Shown: piece after piece, positions 1 through 7,636 of the stretch
How positions within the stretch are numbered: the first letter of the stretch is position 1
Layout of the letters: each line of letters opens with the position of its first letter
Source of the DNA: JACJVV01 sp047602755
GTDB lineage: Archaea; Nanobdellota; Nanobdellia; Woesearchaeales; JACJVV01
Length of the DNA: 64,000 nt
Assembly (NCBI GenBank): GCA_047602755.1
Contig: JBLKOM010000008.1
Location: 13,724-77,723, forward strand
Direction of reading: 5' to 3'
Translations under genes and position numbers: made by a program
The notes under the pieces: model-generated
Databases searched by the model: none
Told to the model about the DNA's origin: nothing
The model's input: the letters and a program-made list of their open reading frames with translations, nothing else

Positions 1-910
1 CTTGATAAGAATTAAAAACAACATCACCACCAAACTTTTCCGGGCGTTTAAATTCAATCTTATCAAATTTCTCAAAAATTATATATTTAAAGTATTCCAA
101 AATAGGATTATCAATAATTTGTTTTTCAGGACAGAATGCTTTATTTAATTTTCTTTTAATATCATTATAAGAATCTGTCATAAAAATAGCACTATCAGGA
201 TTAGATTTTGACATCTTTTTTGCGATTGCAGCTTCAGCACCTGATAAGTCATTTTTAGAAGGTTCTCCTAAACCCATTAGCATATGATGAGAAATAACAA
301 TTGGTTTTTTATAACCTAATTTTGGTGCAACTTCTCTTGCTAATACATTTACTTTACGTTGATCTAAACCTAATTGAGTTATATCTGCATTAAGATGAAA
401 AATATCAGCACATTGCATACATGGATAAAAAATTTGAGCAGCTGATAAACTATCTTTCTCACTTCTCCCCATTATTTGAGCACAGCGTGTAATTCTTGTA
501 ACAGTATTTGCTCTAGCTATATTTACAACCTTTAGCCAATAATCACTATCATTCATAACATCTGAAGCCCATAAAAATTCAACATTTTCCATATCCATAC
601 CGCAAGCTTTCCATACTTCAATAAAATATCTCCCTGTTATTTTTATTTTATCAAGGTCACCATCTAATTTATTATTCATTAAAGCAAACCAATCAGCAAC
701 CCAAAATTTAAATTTTATACCTGCCTTTGTTAATTTATTAACATTAATTGCACGGAGTACGCCTTGAGCAATATGAATTCTTCCAGAAGGTTCAAAACCA
801 TCATATGCTATAATTTCTTTATTAGAATTTAGTAATTCTATTAATTCTTCTTCACCAATTATTTCTTCTCCAACTTGTTTAATTAATTCCAGTTTTTCAT
901 TAGTTTCCAT
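1..910 (-). CDS. tyrS: Tyrosyl-tRNA synthetase, archaeal/eukaryotic type (C-terminus outside window)
   Basis: Charges tRNA-Tyr with tyrosine in the cytosol. The 303 residues visible start METNEKLELIK and stay open to the window edge. The class I signature region reads PSGRIHIAQG (the HIGH-motif variant seen in archaeal and plant TyrRS), followed by the active-site stretch around FKFWVADWFALMNNK, and later the KMSKS loop in KKMSKSNPDSA. These features separate it from bacterial TyrRS. The ATG at 910 is preceded by GGTGAG about 7 nt upstream, a good Shine-Dalgarno site, and by a TATA-like element near 945. The C-terminal part lies beyond base 1. Confidence 0.95.
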   Translation of the reverse strand, partial: METNEKLELIKQVGEEIIGEEELIELLNSNKEIIAYDGFEPSGRIHIAQGVLRAINVNKLTKAGIKFKFWVADWFALMNNKLDGDLDKIKITGRYFIEVWKACGMDMENVEFLWASDVMNDSDYWLKVVNIARANTVTRITRCAQIMGRSEKDSLSAAQIFYPCMQCADIFHLNADITQLGLDQRKVNVLAREVAPKLGYKKPIVISHHMLMGLGEPSKNDLSGAEAAIAKKMSKSNPDSAIFMTDSYNDIKRKLNKAFCPEKQIIDNPILEYFKYIIFEKFDKIEFKRPEKFGGDVVFNSYQ

Positions 911-938
911 GAACGCTCACCAACCTATTATCACTTAA

Positions 939-952
939 AGTTTTATAAAAGT
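939..952 (-). promoter_or_regulatory. TATA box for tyrS
   Basis: On the minus strand the element reads ACTTTTATAAAACT. Its centre lies about 35 nt before the ATG, which leaves a leader of roughly 10 nt that carries the GGTGAG ribosome binding site. Confidence 0.5.
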
Positions 953-995
953 TATTACTAAATACAAATAATAACAAAAATAATAAAATAATTAT

Positions 996-1022
996 ACTAG
1001 TATTATTATTAATAATAATAGT
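996..1022 (-). terminator. Palindromic AT hairpin with T-rich tail, possible terminator of DAHP synthase gene 1
   Basis: TATTATTATT followed directly by AATAATAATA makes a 20-nt perfect palindrome just downstream of the stop codon at 1038. On the minus strand it is followed by T-rich sequence. Archaeal termination depends mainly on T-tracts, so the T-rich stretch may matter more than the hairpin. The low GC content makes chance palindromes common. Confidence 0.3.
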
Positions 1023-1037
1023 AAAAATATATTCTTT

Positions 1038-2123
1038 CTATTTTGAAAGAATATCATTTATCCTCATAACTAATTCATATGTCATTTTTTTACCCATACA
1101 AGCATCAGTTATTGAGACATAAGGATCATGACCTTCTAAACCTTTATCAAAATTAATATCTTGATTACCATCCTCATGATATGACTCAAACATTAATCCT
1201 ACTATATATTTATTACCTTGCGCACGTTGAGTTGCAACATCAATCCCTATTTCAGGCTGTTTAGTGTAATCTTTTCCTGAATTACCATGACTTGCATCAA
1301 TAACAAGATAAGGATTTAATTGTCTATTTTTTGCAAGAGTAATAGCATTATTAACATTTTTAGCATCATAATTAGGATGATGTGTTCCATTATATCCTCC
1401 TCTCAATATTAAATGTCCATTAGGGTTACCTTTAGTAGGAATAAAAGCAATATCACCATTATCTTCCATACCTACAAATGTATGTTTATGGTAAGCAGCT
1501 TTAATTGCATCCAGAGCAACTATAACATCACTAGTCATACTATTTTTATACCCTATTGGAAAACTAAGACCTGATGCAACTTCACGTTGAGGTTGTGATT
1601 CAATAGTACGAGCACCTATACTACCATGTGAAAGAAGCTCATCAAGATAAGTAACACTAATACTTCCTAAAACTTCCATTGAAGTAGCCAAACCTAAATT
1701 AGTTACATCAACAAGAAAATTACGTGAAAGACGCAAACCTTCATTAGTATCATCTGTAGCATTTATATGAGGATCGCGTATCATACCTTTCCACCCTATT
1801 GTAGTTCTTGGTTTCTCAAAATATGTTCGCATTATTACTACCATATTATCCTTAACTTCTGGAACAATAGTATCAGCTAACCATTGAGCATATTCAATCC
1901 CAGCTCCATAATGATGTACTGAACAAGGACCTATGAATAAAAGAAAACGAGAATCATTACCATTAATTATATCTGAAATATTCTTTCGTGCTTGTAATAT
2001 CGTATTACCAGCTATATCTGTTCCAGGTATTTCTGACCTTATCTCATCTGGAGAAAGGATAGGTGTTACTTTATCTCTAACTATATTCAAATCTCTTAAA
2101 CTATTCAAAATTTCTTTTTTCAT
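1038..2123 (-). CDS. 3-deoxy-7-phosphoheptulonate (DAHP) synthase, class I alpha, copy 1
   Basis: Condenses phosphoenolpyruvate with erythrose 4-phosphate, the first step of the shikimate pathway. The 361-residue length is typical of the AroF/AroG/AroH family. Recognisable motifs in order: the metal-ligand cysteine in IGPCSVH (about C67), the PEP-binding segment EKPRTTIGWKG, GARTIESQPQREVASGL with the following YKN lysine, LILRGG, the metal histidine in DASHGNSGK, the metal glutamate in MFESYHEDGNQ and the metal aspartate in SITDACMG. All four metal ligands are therefore present. It is preceded by a GAGGG-type site. No other shikimate-pathway gene is in the window, so its role in this organism is open. 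Class I alpha enzymes are typical of bacteria and fungi and uncommon in archaea. Confidence 0.93.
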   Translation of the reverse strand: MKKEILNSLRDLNIVRDKVTPILSPDEIRSEIPGTDIAGNTILQARKNISDIINGNDSRFLLFIGPCSVHHYGAGIEYAQWLADTIVPEVKDNMVVIMRTYFEKPRTTIGWKGMIRDPHINATDDTNEGLRLSRNFLVDVTNLGLATSMEVLGSISVTYLDELLSHGSIGARTIESQPQREVASGLSFPIGYKNSMTSDVIVALDAIKAAYHKHTFVGMEDNGDIAFIPTKGNPNGHLILRGGYNGTHHPNYDAKNVNNAITLAKNRQLNPYLVIDASHGNSGKDYTKQPEIGIDVATQRAQGNKYIVGLMFESYHEDGNQDINFDKGLEGHDPYVSITDACMGKKMTYELVMRINDILSK

Positions 2124-2450
2124 TTCTTTCCCTCACATTTTTTATTCATCAAAAAATGATGATTGGTAATTAAAACCAAATTTTTTACCTATATAGTTAT
2201 CAATAATTTTCCCAATAATGCCTATAGAACTAACACATTAAAACAATGCTATGCCTAAGACCCTATTGGAATCTTAAAGCTGTATAAAATAAAAGCTACC
2301 AAAAAAGAAATAATACAGTTTTTCTAAATTATTAATAGCCATAATTTTTAAGAATCTAAATAGTTATTTAAACTTTTCTATTAATAAAAAATTAGAATAT
2401 ATAAAAATTATTTTTTACATTTAATTATGATCTTAAATAATATAATTAAT
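2124..2450. other. 327-base gap between the two DAHP synthase genes, no gene recognised
   Basis: No open frame longer than a few dozen codons and no tRNA-like cloverleaf is visible. It holds the hairpin at 2146-2162 in the leader of copy 1. Around 2255-2275 there is an imperfect inverted repeat (AAGACCC, 4-nt loop, GGAATCTT) in a slightly less AT-rich patch, which could form a terminator or attenuator for copy 2. Confidence 0.5.
2146..2162 (-). promoter_or_regulatory. Perfect inverted repeat in the leader of DAHP synthase copy 1
   Basis: TCATCA, five A, TGATGA: a 6-bp stem about 23 nt before the ATG at 2123. It could be an operator half-site pair or an mRNA hairpin. Both arms match the TGATGA box C core of C/D RNAs, but no matching box D pair is evident. 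Confidence 0.3.
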
Positions 2451-3551
2451 TTATTCTCTTATAATTAATTTATCATATATAGGGGCTATTCTTTTTTCAA
2501 ATTGCTCCCATGATAAACATGGATCTGTTAAAGAGATTCCTGGAACAGGATTTTTTTTATATTTTTCAGGAGTAATATTTCCTTCAGTATGATAAACTTC
2601 CATTAAAAATCCTTTTATAACATCAGGATAATTTTCATTAGCAGCTTTATTTATCTGATCAACTCCATTTTCAATACCATTCCATTGATTTGATGGAGTT
2701 TTTTTGCCATCAGCATTTTTACAATTATCATGTGCACAATCAATCATAGCGCCAAAAACTTGTAATTTATTTCTTTTTATATGCTCAGCTAATTTGCGTA
2801 TTTCATCTGAATTATAATTAGCACCTCTATCTTCCCAACCACGAAGAATTACATGTGCCCAAGGATTACCTGTTGTATAAATATCGCACATTTGAAGATG
2901 AGGATTATATCCTGGAAAAACTTGAGGTTGAGTAGCAGAAAAAACATTTCTAATAGCACCAGTAATACTACCACTTGTTGGATTTTTAAGTCCTACTGGA
3001 GCTGTAACACCAGAAGCCATCTCCCTATGAATTGGTGACTCACTACTTCTTGCACCAATCCAAGCATAACTCATAAGGTCATCAATATATAATGGAGTCA
3101 TTGTATCAACAAATTCCATTCCAACATACATACGGCTTGTACCTAAAATATCTAAAAGTAATTTTCTTCCATTTCTATAACCTTTCTCCATTTTAAAAGT
3201 ATCATCAATATCTGGATCATTAAAATAACCTTTCCAACCTACTGTAGAACGTGGTTTTACAAGACAAGTTCGCATACCAACAACAAATTTATCACTTACT
3301 TGTTCAGAAAAACTTTTTAGCTTTTTAGCAAATTCTTTAGCACCTTCTATTTCATGAATAGAACAAGGACCAATCATCAAAATTTTTCGATTATCATGGC
3401 CTAATAAAACACCAACAATTTCATCAATTCCCTTTTGAACTACACTAGCAATTTCATCAGTTCTTCTATATTCTTTTTCATTCTTTAACTCTTCTGGTGT
3501 TATAAAAGGTTCTCCTTGTTTAAGGATATGTCTTTCAATAAATTGGCTCAT
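2451..3551 (-). CDS. DAHP synthase family protein, class I alpha, divergent copy 2
   Basis: Second member of the AroG-type family, 366 residues and clearly diverged from its neighbour. Metal ligands are kept: cysteine in IGPCSIHE (about C63), histidine in DCAHDNC, glutamate in LMEVYHTEGN and aspartate in SLTDPCLSW. The PEP segment is VKPRSTVGWKG and the lysine-containing segment is IGARSSESPIHREMASG. The middle differs from copy 1 (GYNPHLQMCDIYTTGNPWAH, then ILRGW instead of ILRGG), so substrate or effector binding may differ. A TATA box 26 nt upstream of the ATG suggests a leaderless transcript. It may be a second DAHP synthase or a subfunctionalised aldolase of the same fold. Confidence 0.88.
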   Translation of the reverse strand: MSQFIERHILKQGEPFITPEELKNEKEYRRTDEIASVVQKGIDEIVGVLLGHDNRKILMIGPCSIHEIEGAKEFAKKLKSFSEQVSDKFVVGMRTCLVKPRSTVGWKGYFNDPDIDDTFKMEKGYRNGRKLLLDILGTSRMYVGMEFVDTMTPLYIDDLMSYAWIGARSSESPIHREMASGVTAPVGLKNPTSGSITGAIRNVFSATQPQVFPGYNPHLQMCDIYTTGNPWAHVILRGWEDRGANYNSDEIRKLAEHIKRNKLQVFGAMIDCAHDNCKNADGKKTPSNQWNGIENGVDQINKAANENYPDVIKGFLMEVYHTEGNITPEKYKKNPVPGISLTDPCLSWEQFEKRIAPIYDKLIIRE

Positions 3552-3570
3552 AAAAAATAATATTATTATA

Positions 3571-3583
3571 CATTTTATAAAAG
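3571..3583 (-). promoter_or_regulatory. TATA box, leaderless promoter of DAHP synthase copy 2
   Basis: Minus strand CTTTTATAAAATG, centred 26 nt before the ATG at 3551. It sits directly after the stop codon of the upstream gene. Confidence 0.55.
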
Positions 3584-3586
3584 TTT

Positions 3587-4057
3587 TTACTCTTTAGTAA
3601 GAAAATTATCAAGAAAATTTGTAACTACATTTATTGCATTTTGCTTATTTTGTGGATAAGCTGCTACATGGCATTTAAAATGATAACAATTTCCATCATC
3701 AACAATTATATACTCAGGTTTATTTTGAATTACTTTTTCCTTAGAAATTCGAAAAAAAAAATCACCATTTTCATCCACTCTTGTATCGATTTGATCAAGC
3801 ATCATTTTAATATCATTTTTTGAAATTTTTAATAAAATATTGTTCATAAACTCATTCAAAAATTTTTCTTTCTCAATTCTAACTTCTAAAATTTTTATTT
3901 GACGTTCATTAAAAGTAGACGCAGATTGCACAAAGAATAAAACCCGTGCTTTTTTAAGATCAAAAGGAAATAATTCTAAATATTTATCTTTTATAAGATT
4001 ATAATCCTCCTCTTCTTTAATAAATACACTAACAACAACACTGTGAAATATTTTCAT
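3587..4057 (-). CDS. RNA-binding protein of the COG1325 / DUF54 family (predicted exosome-associated)
   Basis: A 156-residue archaeal protein whose layout matches the COG1325 family, which has a ribosomal-protein-L5-like RNA-binding fold and was predicted to be an exosome accessory from gene neighbourhoods. Visible support: an N-terminal strand with MKIFHSVVVSVFIKEEED, a central charged region with LDQIDTRVDENGDFFFRISK, and the C-terminal signature YHFKCHVAAYPQNKQNA followed by a short helix. It is divergent to the presenilin-like gene, with promoters back to back around 4058-4109. Homology is recognised by motif only. Association with the exosome is a prediction for the family, not shown here. 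Confidence 0.65.
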   Translation of the reverse strand: MKIFHSVVVSVFIKEEEDYNLIKDKYLELFPFDLKKARVLFFVQSASTFNERQIKILEVRIEKEKFLNEFMNNILLKISKNDIKMMLDQIDTRVDENGDFFFRISKEKVIQNKPEYIIVDDGNCYHFKCHVAAYPQNKQNAINVVTNFLDNFLTKE

Positions 4058-4077
4058 GAAAGAATTAAATCAAAAAA

Positions 4078-4088
4078 GATTTATAAAG
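4078..4088 (+). promoter_or_regulatory. TATA box, leaderless promoter of the presenilin-like gene
   Basis: GATTTATAAAG, centred 27 nt before the ATG at 4110. Confidence 0.55.
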
Positions 4089-4109
4089 ATTGTCAATATA
4101 TAATTTGTA

Positions 4110-5003
4110 ATGAAACACAATTTACAAGCAACTATAATAATTCTTTTCATATTTGTATTATCACAATTAGTAGGTTTAATGACATTAACACTATATTTTA
4201 ACTATAATGAAGTTGGAGAAATTGAATATAAAGAATTACCATTACAACTTGAAAGACCTGAAGTTGAAGAGAGTAAAGCTTGGATATACATATTTATAGC
4301 AATAATTATTGGAACAGCTTTATTATTATTTTTAATAAAAATTCAAAGCAGAATTATAACAAAAACATGGTTCTTTCTCGCCATATTTATTGGATTAATC
4401 ATTGCTTTAAGTGCTTATATTGGTCAGAATGGTGCAATAATTATCGCATTTATTATAACATATTGGAGAATGTTTTATCCAAATACAATAATCCATAATT
4501 TATCAGAGATTTTAATTTATGGAGGGATTGCTGTACTGTTTCATGAAATGCTAACTGTTTTCTGGGTAGCCATATTATTGTTTCTAATAGCAATATATGA
4601 TATGATTGCTGTATGGAAATTAAAACACATGATTACAATGGCTAAATTCCAAACAAACAACAATTTATTTGCTGGTGCATTTTTACCATACAAAAAAAAT
4701 ATATTGTTAAAGCCATCCAAAAAAACTAAAAATCTAAACACAAAATCTGTAAAAAAAACAAAAAAACAAGACACAAAAACAGCAGTGCTTGGTGGAGGAG
4801 ATATGGCATTTCCTTTATTTTTCACTGGTGCTATTTTAAAACAATATGGATTAATATATGCATTTATCCCAATTATTTTCTCAACTCTAGCATTAACTTA
4901 TTTATTTATTCGTGCAGAAAAAGATAAATTTTATCCTGCTATGCCTTATTTAACTACAGGATGTTTAATTGCTTGGGCAGTAATAATAGCAATAGTACAT
5001 TAA
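4110..5003 (+). CDS. Presenilin/signal-peptide-peptidase-like intramembrane aspartyl protease
   Basis: Polytopic membrane protease of 297 residues with about nine hydrophobic segments. The three family motifs are present in order: YD in AIYDMIAVW (Asp about 163), GxGD in LGGGDMAFP (Asp about 231) and the PAL-type motif as PAMPYLTTG (about 276). The two aspartates are the catalytic pair. Between them lies a Lys/Thr-rich hydrophilic loop (about residues 198-222), the usual position of the cytosolic loop. The archaeal homologue MCMJR1 is the structural model for the family. Substrates are probably single-pass membrane segments such as signal-peptide remnants, and the window encodes many such proteins. 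No operon partner: the next gene is convergent. Confidence 0.88.
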   Translation: MKHNLQATIIILFIFVLSQLVGLMTLTLYFNYNEVGEIEYKELPLQLERPEVEESKAWIYIFIAIIIGTALLLFLIKIQSRIITKTWFFLAIFIGLIIALSAYIGQNGAIIIAFIITYWRMFYPNTIIHNLSEILIYGGIAVLFHEMLTVFWVAILLFLIAIYDMIAVWKLKHMITMAKFQTNNNLFAGAFLPYKKNILLKPSKKTKNLNTKSVKKTKKQDTKTAVLGGGDMAFPLFFTGAILKQYGLIYAFIPIIFSTLALTYLFIRAEKDKFYPAMPYLTTGCLIAWAVIIAIVH

Positions 5004-5042
5004 TACAACAAAAATAAATAGAAATAGGTATTATATGAATAA

Positions 5043-5852
5043 TTATTGAAATTGTTTCAAGTTTTTCTGCTTACCTTTAGCATCATAACTAACAGGAGAA
5101 ATAGTTTGTCCATCAACAGCAGCCAATACTTGGCAATCTGTTTTTGAATGAATAAATCTAGCCTCTTGAATAGAATCATTCTCAAGCATCGATTTACCAA
5201 AATGAGTAATAATTGCAAGTTGTGGTTTAACTTTATTTATAAATTTAATAGCATCATCACTTGACATTCTATTTTTTTCTTGCATACCTGAAGGATTTTG
5301 AATATGCATTATTAAAACATCACACCCATCATATTGCTTAGCAATCCTCTCATTATAACCTGTTGTAGAAGTATAACCTATTTTAATATCTGACATTATC
5401 AATATTAAACCTACATTATCAGAACCTAAAGTTGTTTCTTTAAAATGAATATCAACATTCTCAATTCCTATCTTTTTTTCAGGTTCAGCAATAATAACAC
5501 GCTCAACACACCCTTTGTAGAATTGTCTAAGTAAAGGTTGATTTAATTGATTACCTTCAACAAGAGTTTTAGGAGCAACAACAACACCATGGACATCTTC
5601 ACCATTATAAGTCATTGCTGCAATTGTAGCATTAATATCGTTTGACATCATTAATTTAGGTGAAGTACATATCACAGCTGTAGTTGCACGAAGATTAATA
5701 TTATTATTTCGTGCAGTTAATAATGTATTTGGGCCTGGATCAATAACAAATTGCAAATCTTCATGCCTTATTACAATTCCGCTTGAATTTCTAATACATT
5801 TTGAAATAACATAAATATCTCCGCCTGTTCCAAGAAATGTAATTGAAGTCAT
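5043..5852 (-). CDS. Metallo-beta-lactamase-fold protein with degenerate zinc site
   Basis: The 269 residues follow the metallo-beta-lactamase fold of an archaeal COG1234-like family: MTSITFLGTGGD start, FVIDPGPNTLL, C-terminal LAIITHFGKSML and AAVDGQTI. The zinc-binding motif expected at THxHxDHSND is CTSPKLMMSND, so the three histidines and the aspartate are replaced by S, K, M and M. The later ligand positions also look altered (RMSSDDA where the family usually has a histidine; no TDT). The fold is probably kept without hydrolase activity. I start at the internal ATG (5852), which has AGGT six nt upstream. An earlier ATG at 5885 would add 11 residues that precede the conserved strand. Divergent to the gene at 5924. 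Confidence 0.75.
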   Translation of the reverse strand: MTSITFLGTGGDIYVISKCIRNSSGIVIRHEDLQFVIDPGPNTLLTARNNNINLRATTAVICTSPKLMMSNDINATIAAMTYNGEDVHGVVVAPKTLVEGNQLNQPLLRQFYKGCVERVIIAEPEKKIGIENVDIHFKETTLGSDNVGLILIMSDIKIGYTSTTGYNERIAKQYDGCDVLIMHIQNPSGMQEKNRMSSDDAIKFINKVKPQLAIITHFGKSMLENDSIQEARFIHSKTDCQVLAAVDGQTISPVSYDAKGKQKNLKQFQ

Positions 5853-5890
5853 AAAATACCTATTATCATAGATTTTAATAAACATTTCGC

Positions 5891-5902
5891 TAAATTTAAA
5901 AG
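5891..5902 (+). promoter_or_regulatory. TATA box, leaderless promoter for the gene at 5924
   Basis: TAAATTTAAAAG, centred about 27 nt before the ATG at 5924. This favours that ATG over the in-frame TTG at 5915. Confidence 0.5.
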
Positions 5903-5923
5903 ACCAGCAATAACTTGACTTAC

Positions 5924-6619
5924 ATGAATGACATAATAGCAGTAACAGATAGCATTGATAAAATTACATTTTTAATGCGACAAAGACCAGGTAATGATGA
6001 TAATAAAACAGAATTAGAAGAATTTCTTAAAAAAATAAATCTTCTACCAAAACATTCTATAAAATATCAACGTTCACCCAAAGATACAGTTCATCTTGTA
6101 ACAGGAAAATTATACAATAATACTTCAAGAAAAGAGGAAGATTATAATATAGAATCAGTATTATACGCAAATTTAAGAAACAATTCACCAATAATAGCTC
6201 ATGCTGAGTATTATGATACAGGAATGAGATTTGATATGTGTTTAATCCATTATAATGAACATAGACCTTATTCAATCAATACTATAACTTCTACATACAT
6301 TTACCAAGATGAATTAGACCACAATGGAATAGCTGTAATAGATGAAAATACTAAATTCATCAACGCAGTACTATTTGCAAGACAAGGTTTTGATAATGAA
6401 TATCAGCTTAGATCTGCTGCAATATTAGCATTTAGCGAAATAAAAGAAACTCCAGAAATGATTCCTCCATTACAAATACAAATAGAAAGAACAACACCTT
6501 TCTTTCAACAAATGCTAATTGAACCATATATGTATATATGGGAAAAACAAGGAATAAAAATTGATAATTCTAGAATACTTGCACAAGCAAAAGAAGTAAT
6601 GAAAAACTTACAATCATAA
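5924..6619 (+). CDS. Conserved hypothetical protein, 231 residues
   Basis: I do not recognise a family. The protein is soluble, has no membrane segment or signal peptide, and shows an alpha/beta pattern. Visible features are an Arg-rich N-terminus (FLMRQRPGNDDNK), a mid-region with several His and Tyr residues (AHAEYYDTGMRFDMCLIHYN) and a C-terminal helix around IEPYMYIWEKQGIKID. The ATG at 5924 is chosen because a TATA element lies at leaderless distance. A TTG three codons earlier is possible. Its only neighbour on the same strand is distant, so context gives no function. Confidence 0.7.
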   Translation: MNDIIAVTDSIDKITFLMRQRPGNDDNKTELEEFLKKINLLPKHSIKYQRSPKDTVHLVTGKLYNNTSRKEEDYNIESVLYANLRNNSPIIAHAEYYDTGMRFDMCLIHYNEHRPYSINTITSTYIYQDELDHNGIAVIDENTKFINAVLFARQGFDNEYQLRSAAILAFSEIKETPEMIPPLQIQIERTTPFFQQMLIEPYMYIWEKQGIKIDNSRILAQAKEVMKNLQS

Positions 6620-6639
6620 AAAAATAAAAAATAATTAAA

Positions 6640-6846
6640 CTATTCTAAATCACTCTCATCTAATAAAAAAACTTCATCAATTTTAGATTTTAATTGATTT
6701 GCAATTTGAAAAGCTAATTTTAATGAAGGATTATATTTTCCAGACTCGATAAATAAAATCGTTTCTCTTCTAACACCAACTTTTTCTGCTAATTGCTCTT
6801 GAGTTAGATTATATCTTGCTCGTAACTCTTTAATTCTTGTTTTCAT
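6640..6846 (-). CDS. XRE-family helix-turn-helix regulator (Cro/CI type, YozG-like size)
   Basis: A minimal 68-residue DNA-binding protein made of one HTH domain: MKTRIKELRARYNLTQEQLA, then KVGVRRETILFIESGKYNPS (recognition helix around RRETIL), then a short tail ending FLLDESDLE. This is the compact XRE type common in Firmicutes and Archaea. The ATG at 6846 is chosen because the GTG nine nt upstream is part of the GTGAT Shine-Dalgarno site, which overlaps the end of the DUF3796 gene. Co-transcribed with that membrane protein, it probably autoregulates the pair. Confidence 0.88.
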   Translation of the reverse strand: MKTRIKELRARYNLTQEQLAEKVGVRRETILFIESGKYNPSLKLAFQIANQLKSKIDEVFLLDESDLE

Positions 6847-6855
6847 AATAATCAC

Positions 6856-7182
6856 TTATTTTCGCTCATAAAAACTTAATGAAAAACTAAATGTAAGTAT
6901 TTGAGCTACAAATGTAACAGCTATCATTATTGCAGTTATTCCAAGATTCTCAAATGTTGTTAATAAAATCATAGTAATTGCAACAGCTATTGTTGAAACA
7001 ACAAAAGCATTCCTTCCTGCTTTTGAAATATTCTCCTTTAACATTTCATCATTCTTTATTCCAGCTAATGCTAAAAAGCCAAAGAATCCAAAAAAACCAA
7101 ATAAACCATAATTTTGTGTAGGAATGCCTAGCAATCCTACTAAACCTAAAAGCCCTAATAATGATAATTTATTTTTTTTCAT
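6856..7182 (-). CDS. DUF3796-like small membrane protein
   Basis: A 108-residue membrane protein with a Gly/Leu-rich first hydrophobic stretch (LLGLLGLVGLLGIP), a Phe/Gly-rich second stretch (GLFGFFGFFGFLALAG), a polar linker with KNDEMLKENISKAGRNA, and two further helices. This layout matches DUF3796 proteins, which in bacteria are commonly followed by an XRE regulator exactly as here. Function unknown. The ATG is preceded by AAGGTGATAA, a strong Shine-Dalgarno site, and an AT box near 7212 can serve as TATA. The gene pair looks like a horizontally moved bacterial-style module. Confidence 0.7.
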   Translation of the reverse strand: MKKNKLSLLGLLGLVGLLGIPTQNYGLFGFFGFFGFLALAGIKNDEMLKENISKAGRNAFVVSTIAVAITMILLTTFENLGITAIMIAVTFVAQILTFSFSLSFYERK

Positions 7183-7305
7183 TTGTTATCACCTTATAAC
7201 ATTTTATTATATAAATATAACATAATGTTAGATATAAATAACATTAACTATATAAATGTTTGCATTAAAATCAAAATAATGCTTCTATTTTAGAAATCAA
7301 AGAAA

Positions 7306-7580
7306 GTGGGCGAACACCCTGACATTGACAGAAGAACCAATGAAAAGCTACCCTCATCTTTCCTCAAATCCGCAACCCTTAAGACACCAGTTCACATGGT
7401 TAATGCTGCTGCATTCCTGCCCTGACATGATTCCCATGAGCTCCGGTCCATAAGGACAGACTCTCAACGTCCAGACAAAGACCCTTCATTAGATCAAAAG
7501 CCTCAATCAGGCACTAGTCCTGCCATAAAGCCTACTTGCAGAAAAGGTAGAGGCTATCTACCCGACATAGTTCGCCCATG
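7306..7580 (-). ncRNA. Signal recognition particle RNA (7S/SRP RNA)
   Basis: A roughly 275-nt island of clearly higher GC than its surroundings. Its ends pair: GGGCGAAC (7577-7570, minus-strand 5' end) with GTTCGCCC (7315-7308). The SRP54-binding helix 8 is unmistakable at 7426-7405: GTCAGG, stem GCA, tetraloop GGAA, stem TGC, AGCAGC. A TATA element lies 27 nt before the 5' end and T-rich sequence follows the 3' end. The RNA scaffolds SRP19/SRP54 for co-translational targeting of exported and membrane proteins, which are very abundant in the rest of this window. Exact ends are accurate to a few nt. Confidence 0.93.
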
Positions 7581-7598
7581 ATAAAAGAAGAAGTATAG

Positions 7599-7610
7599 CT
7601 TTTTAAAAGT
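7599..7610 (-). promoter_or_regulatory. TATA box of the SRP RNA gene
   Basis: Minus strand ACTTTTAAAAAG, centred about 27 nt before the predicted RNA 5' end near 7578. Confidence 0.55.
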
Positions 7611-7636
7611 ATCGTTAAAAATAAACAATAAAAAAA

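Noticed and set aside
996..1022. Palindrome as an integration or transposon end
   Set aside because: AT-only palindrome in AT-rich DNA, no direct repeats or transposase nearby; a terminator fits better.
4541..4825. Open frame of 94 codons on the minus strand inside the presenilin-like gene
   Set aside because: Low-complexity Phe/Leu/Val product antisense to strongly conserved catalytic motifs; no promoter or ribosome binding site.
7306..7580. Reading the GC-rich island as RNase P RNA or a CRISPR leader
   Set aside because: The helix 8 signature GTCAGG-GGAA-AGCAGC and paired ends identify SRP RNA; no repeats are present.
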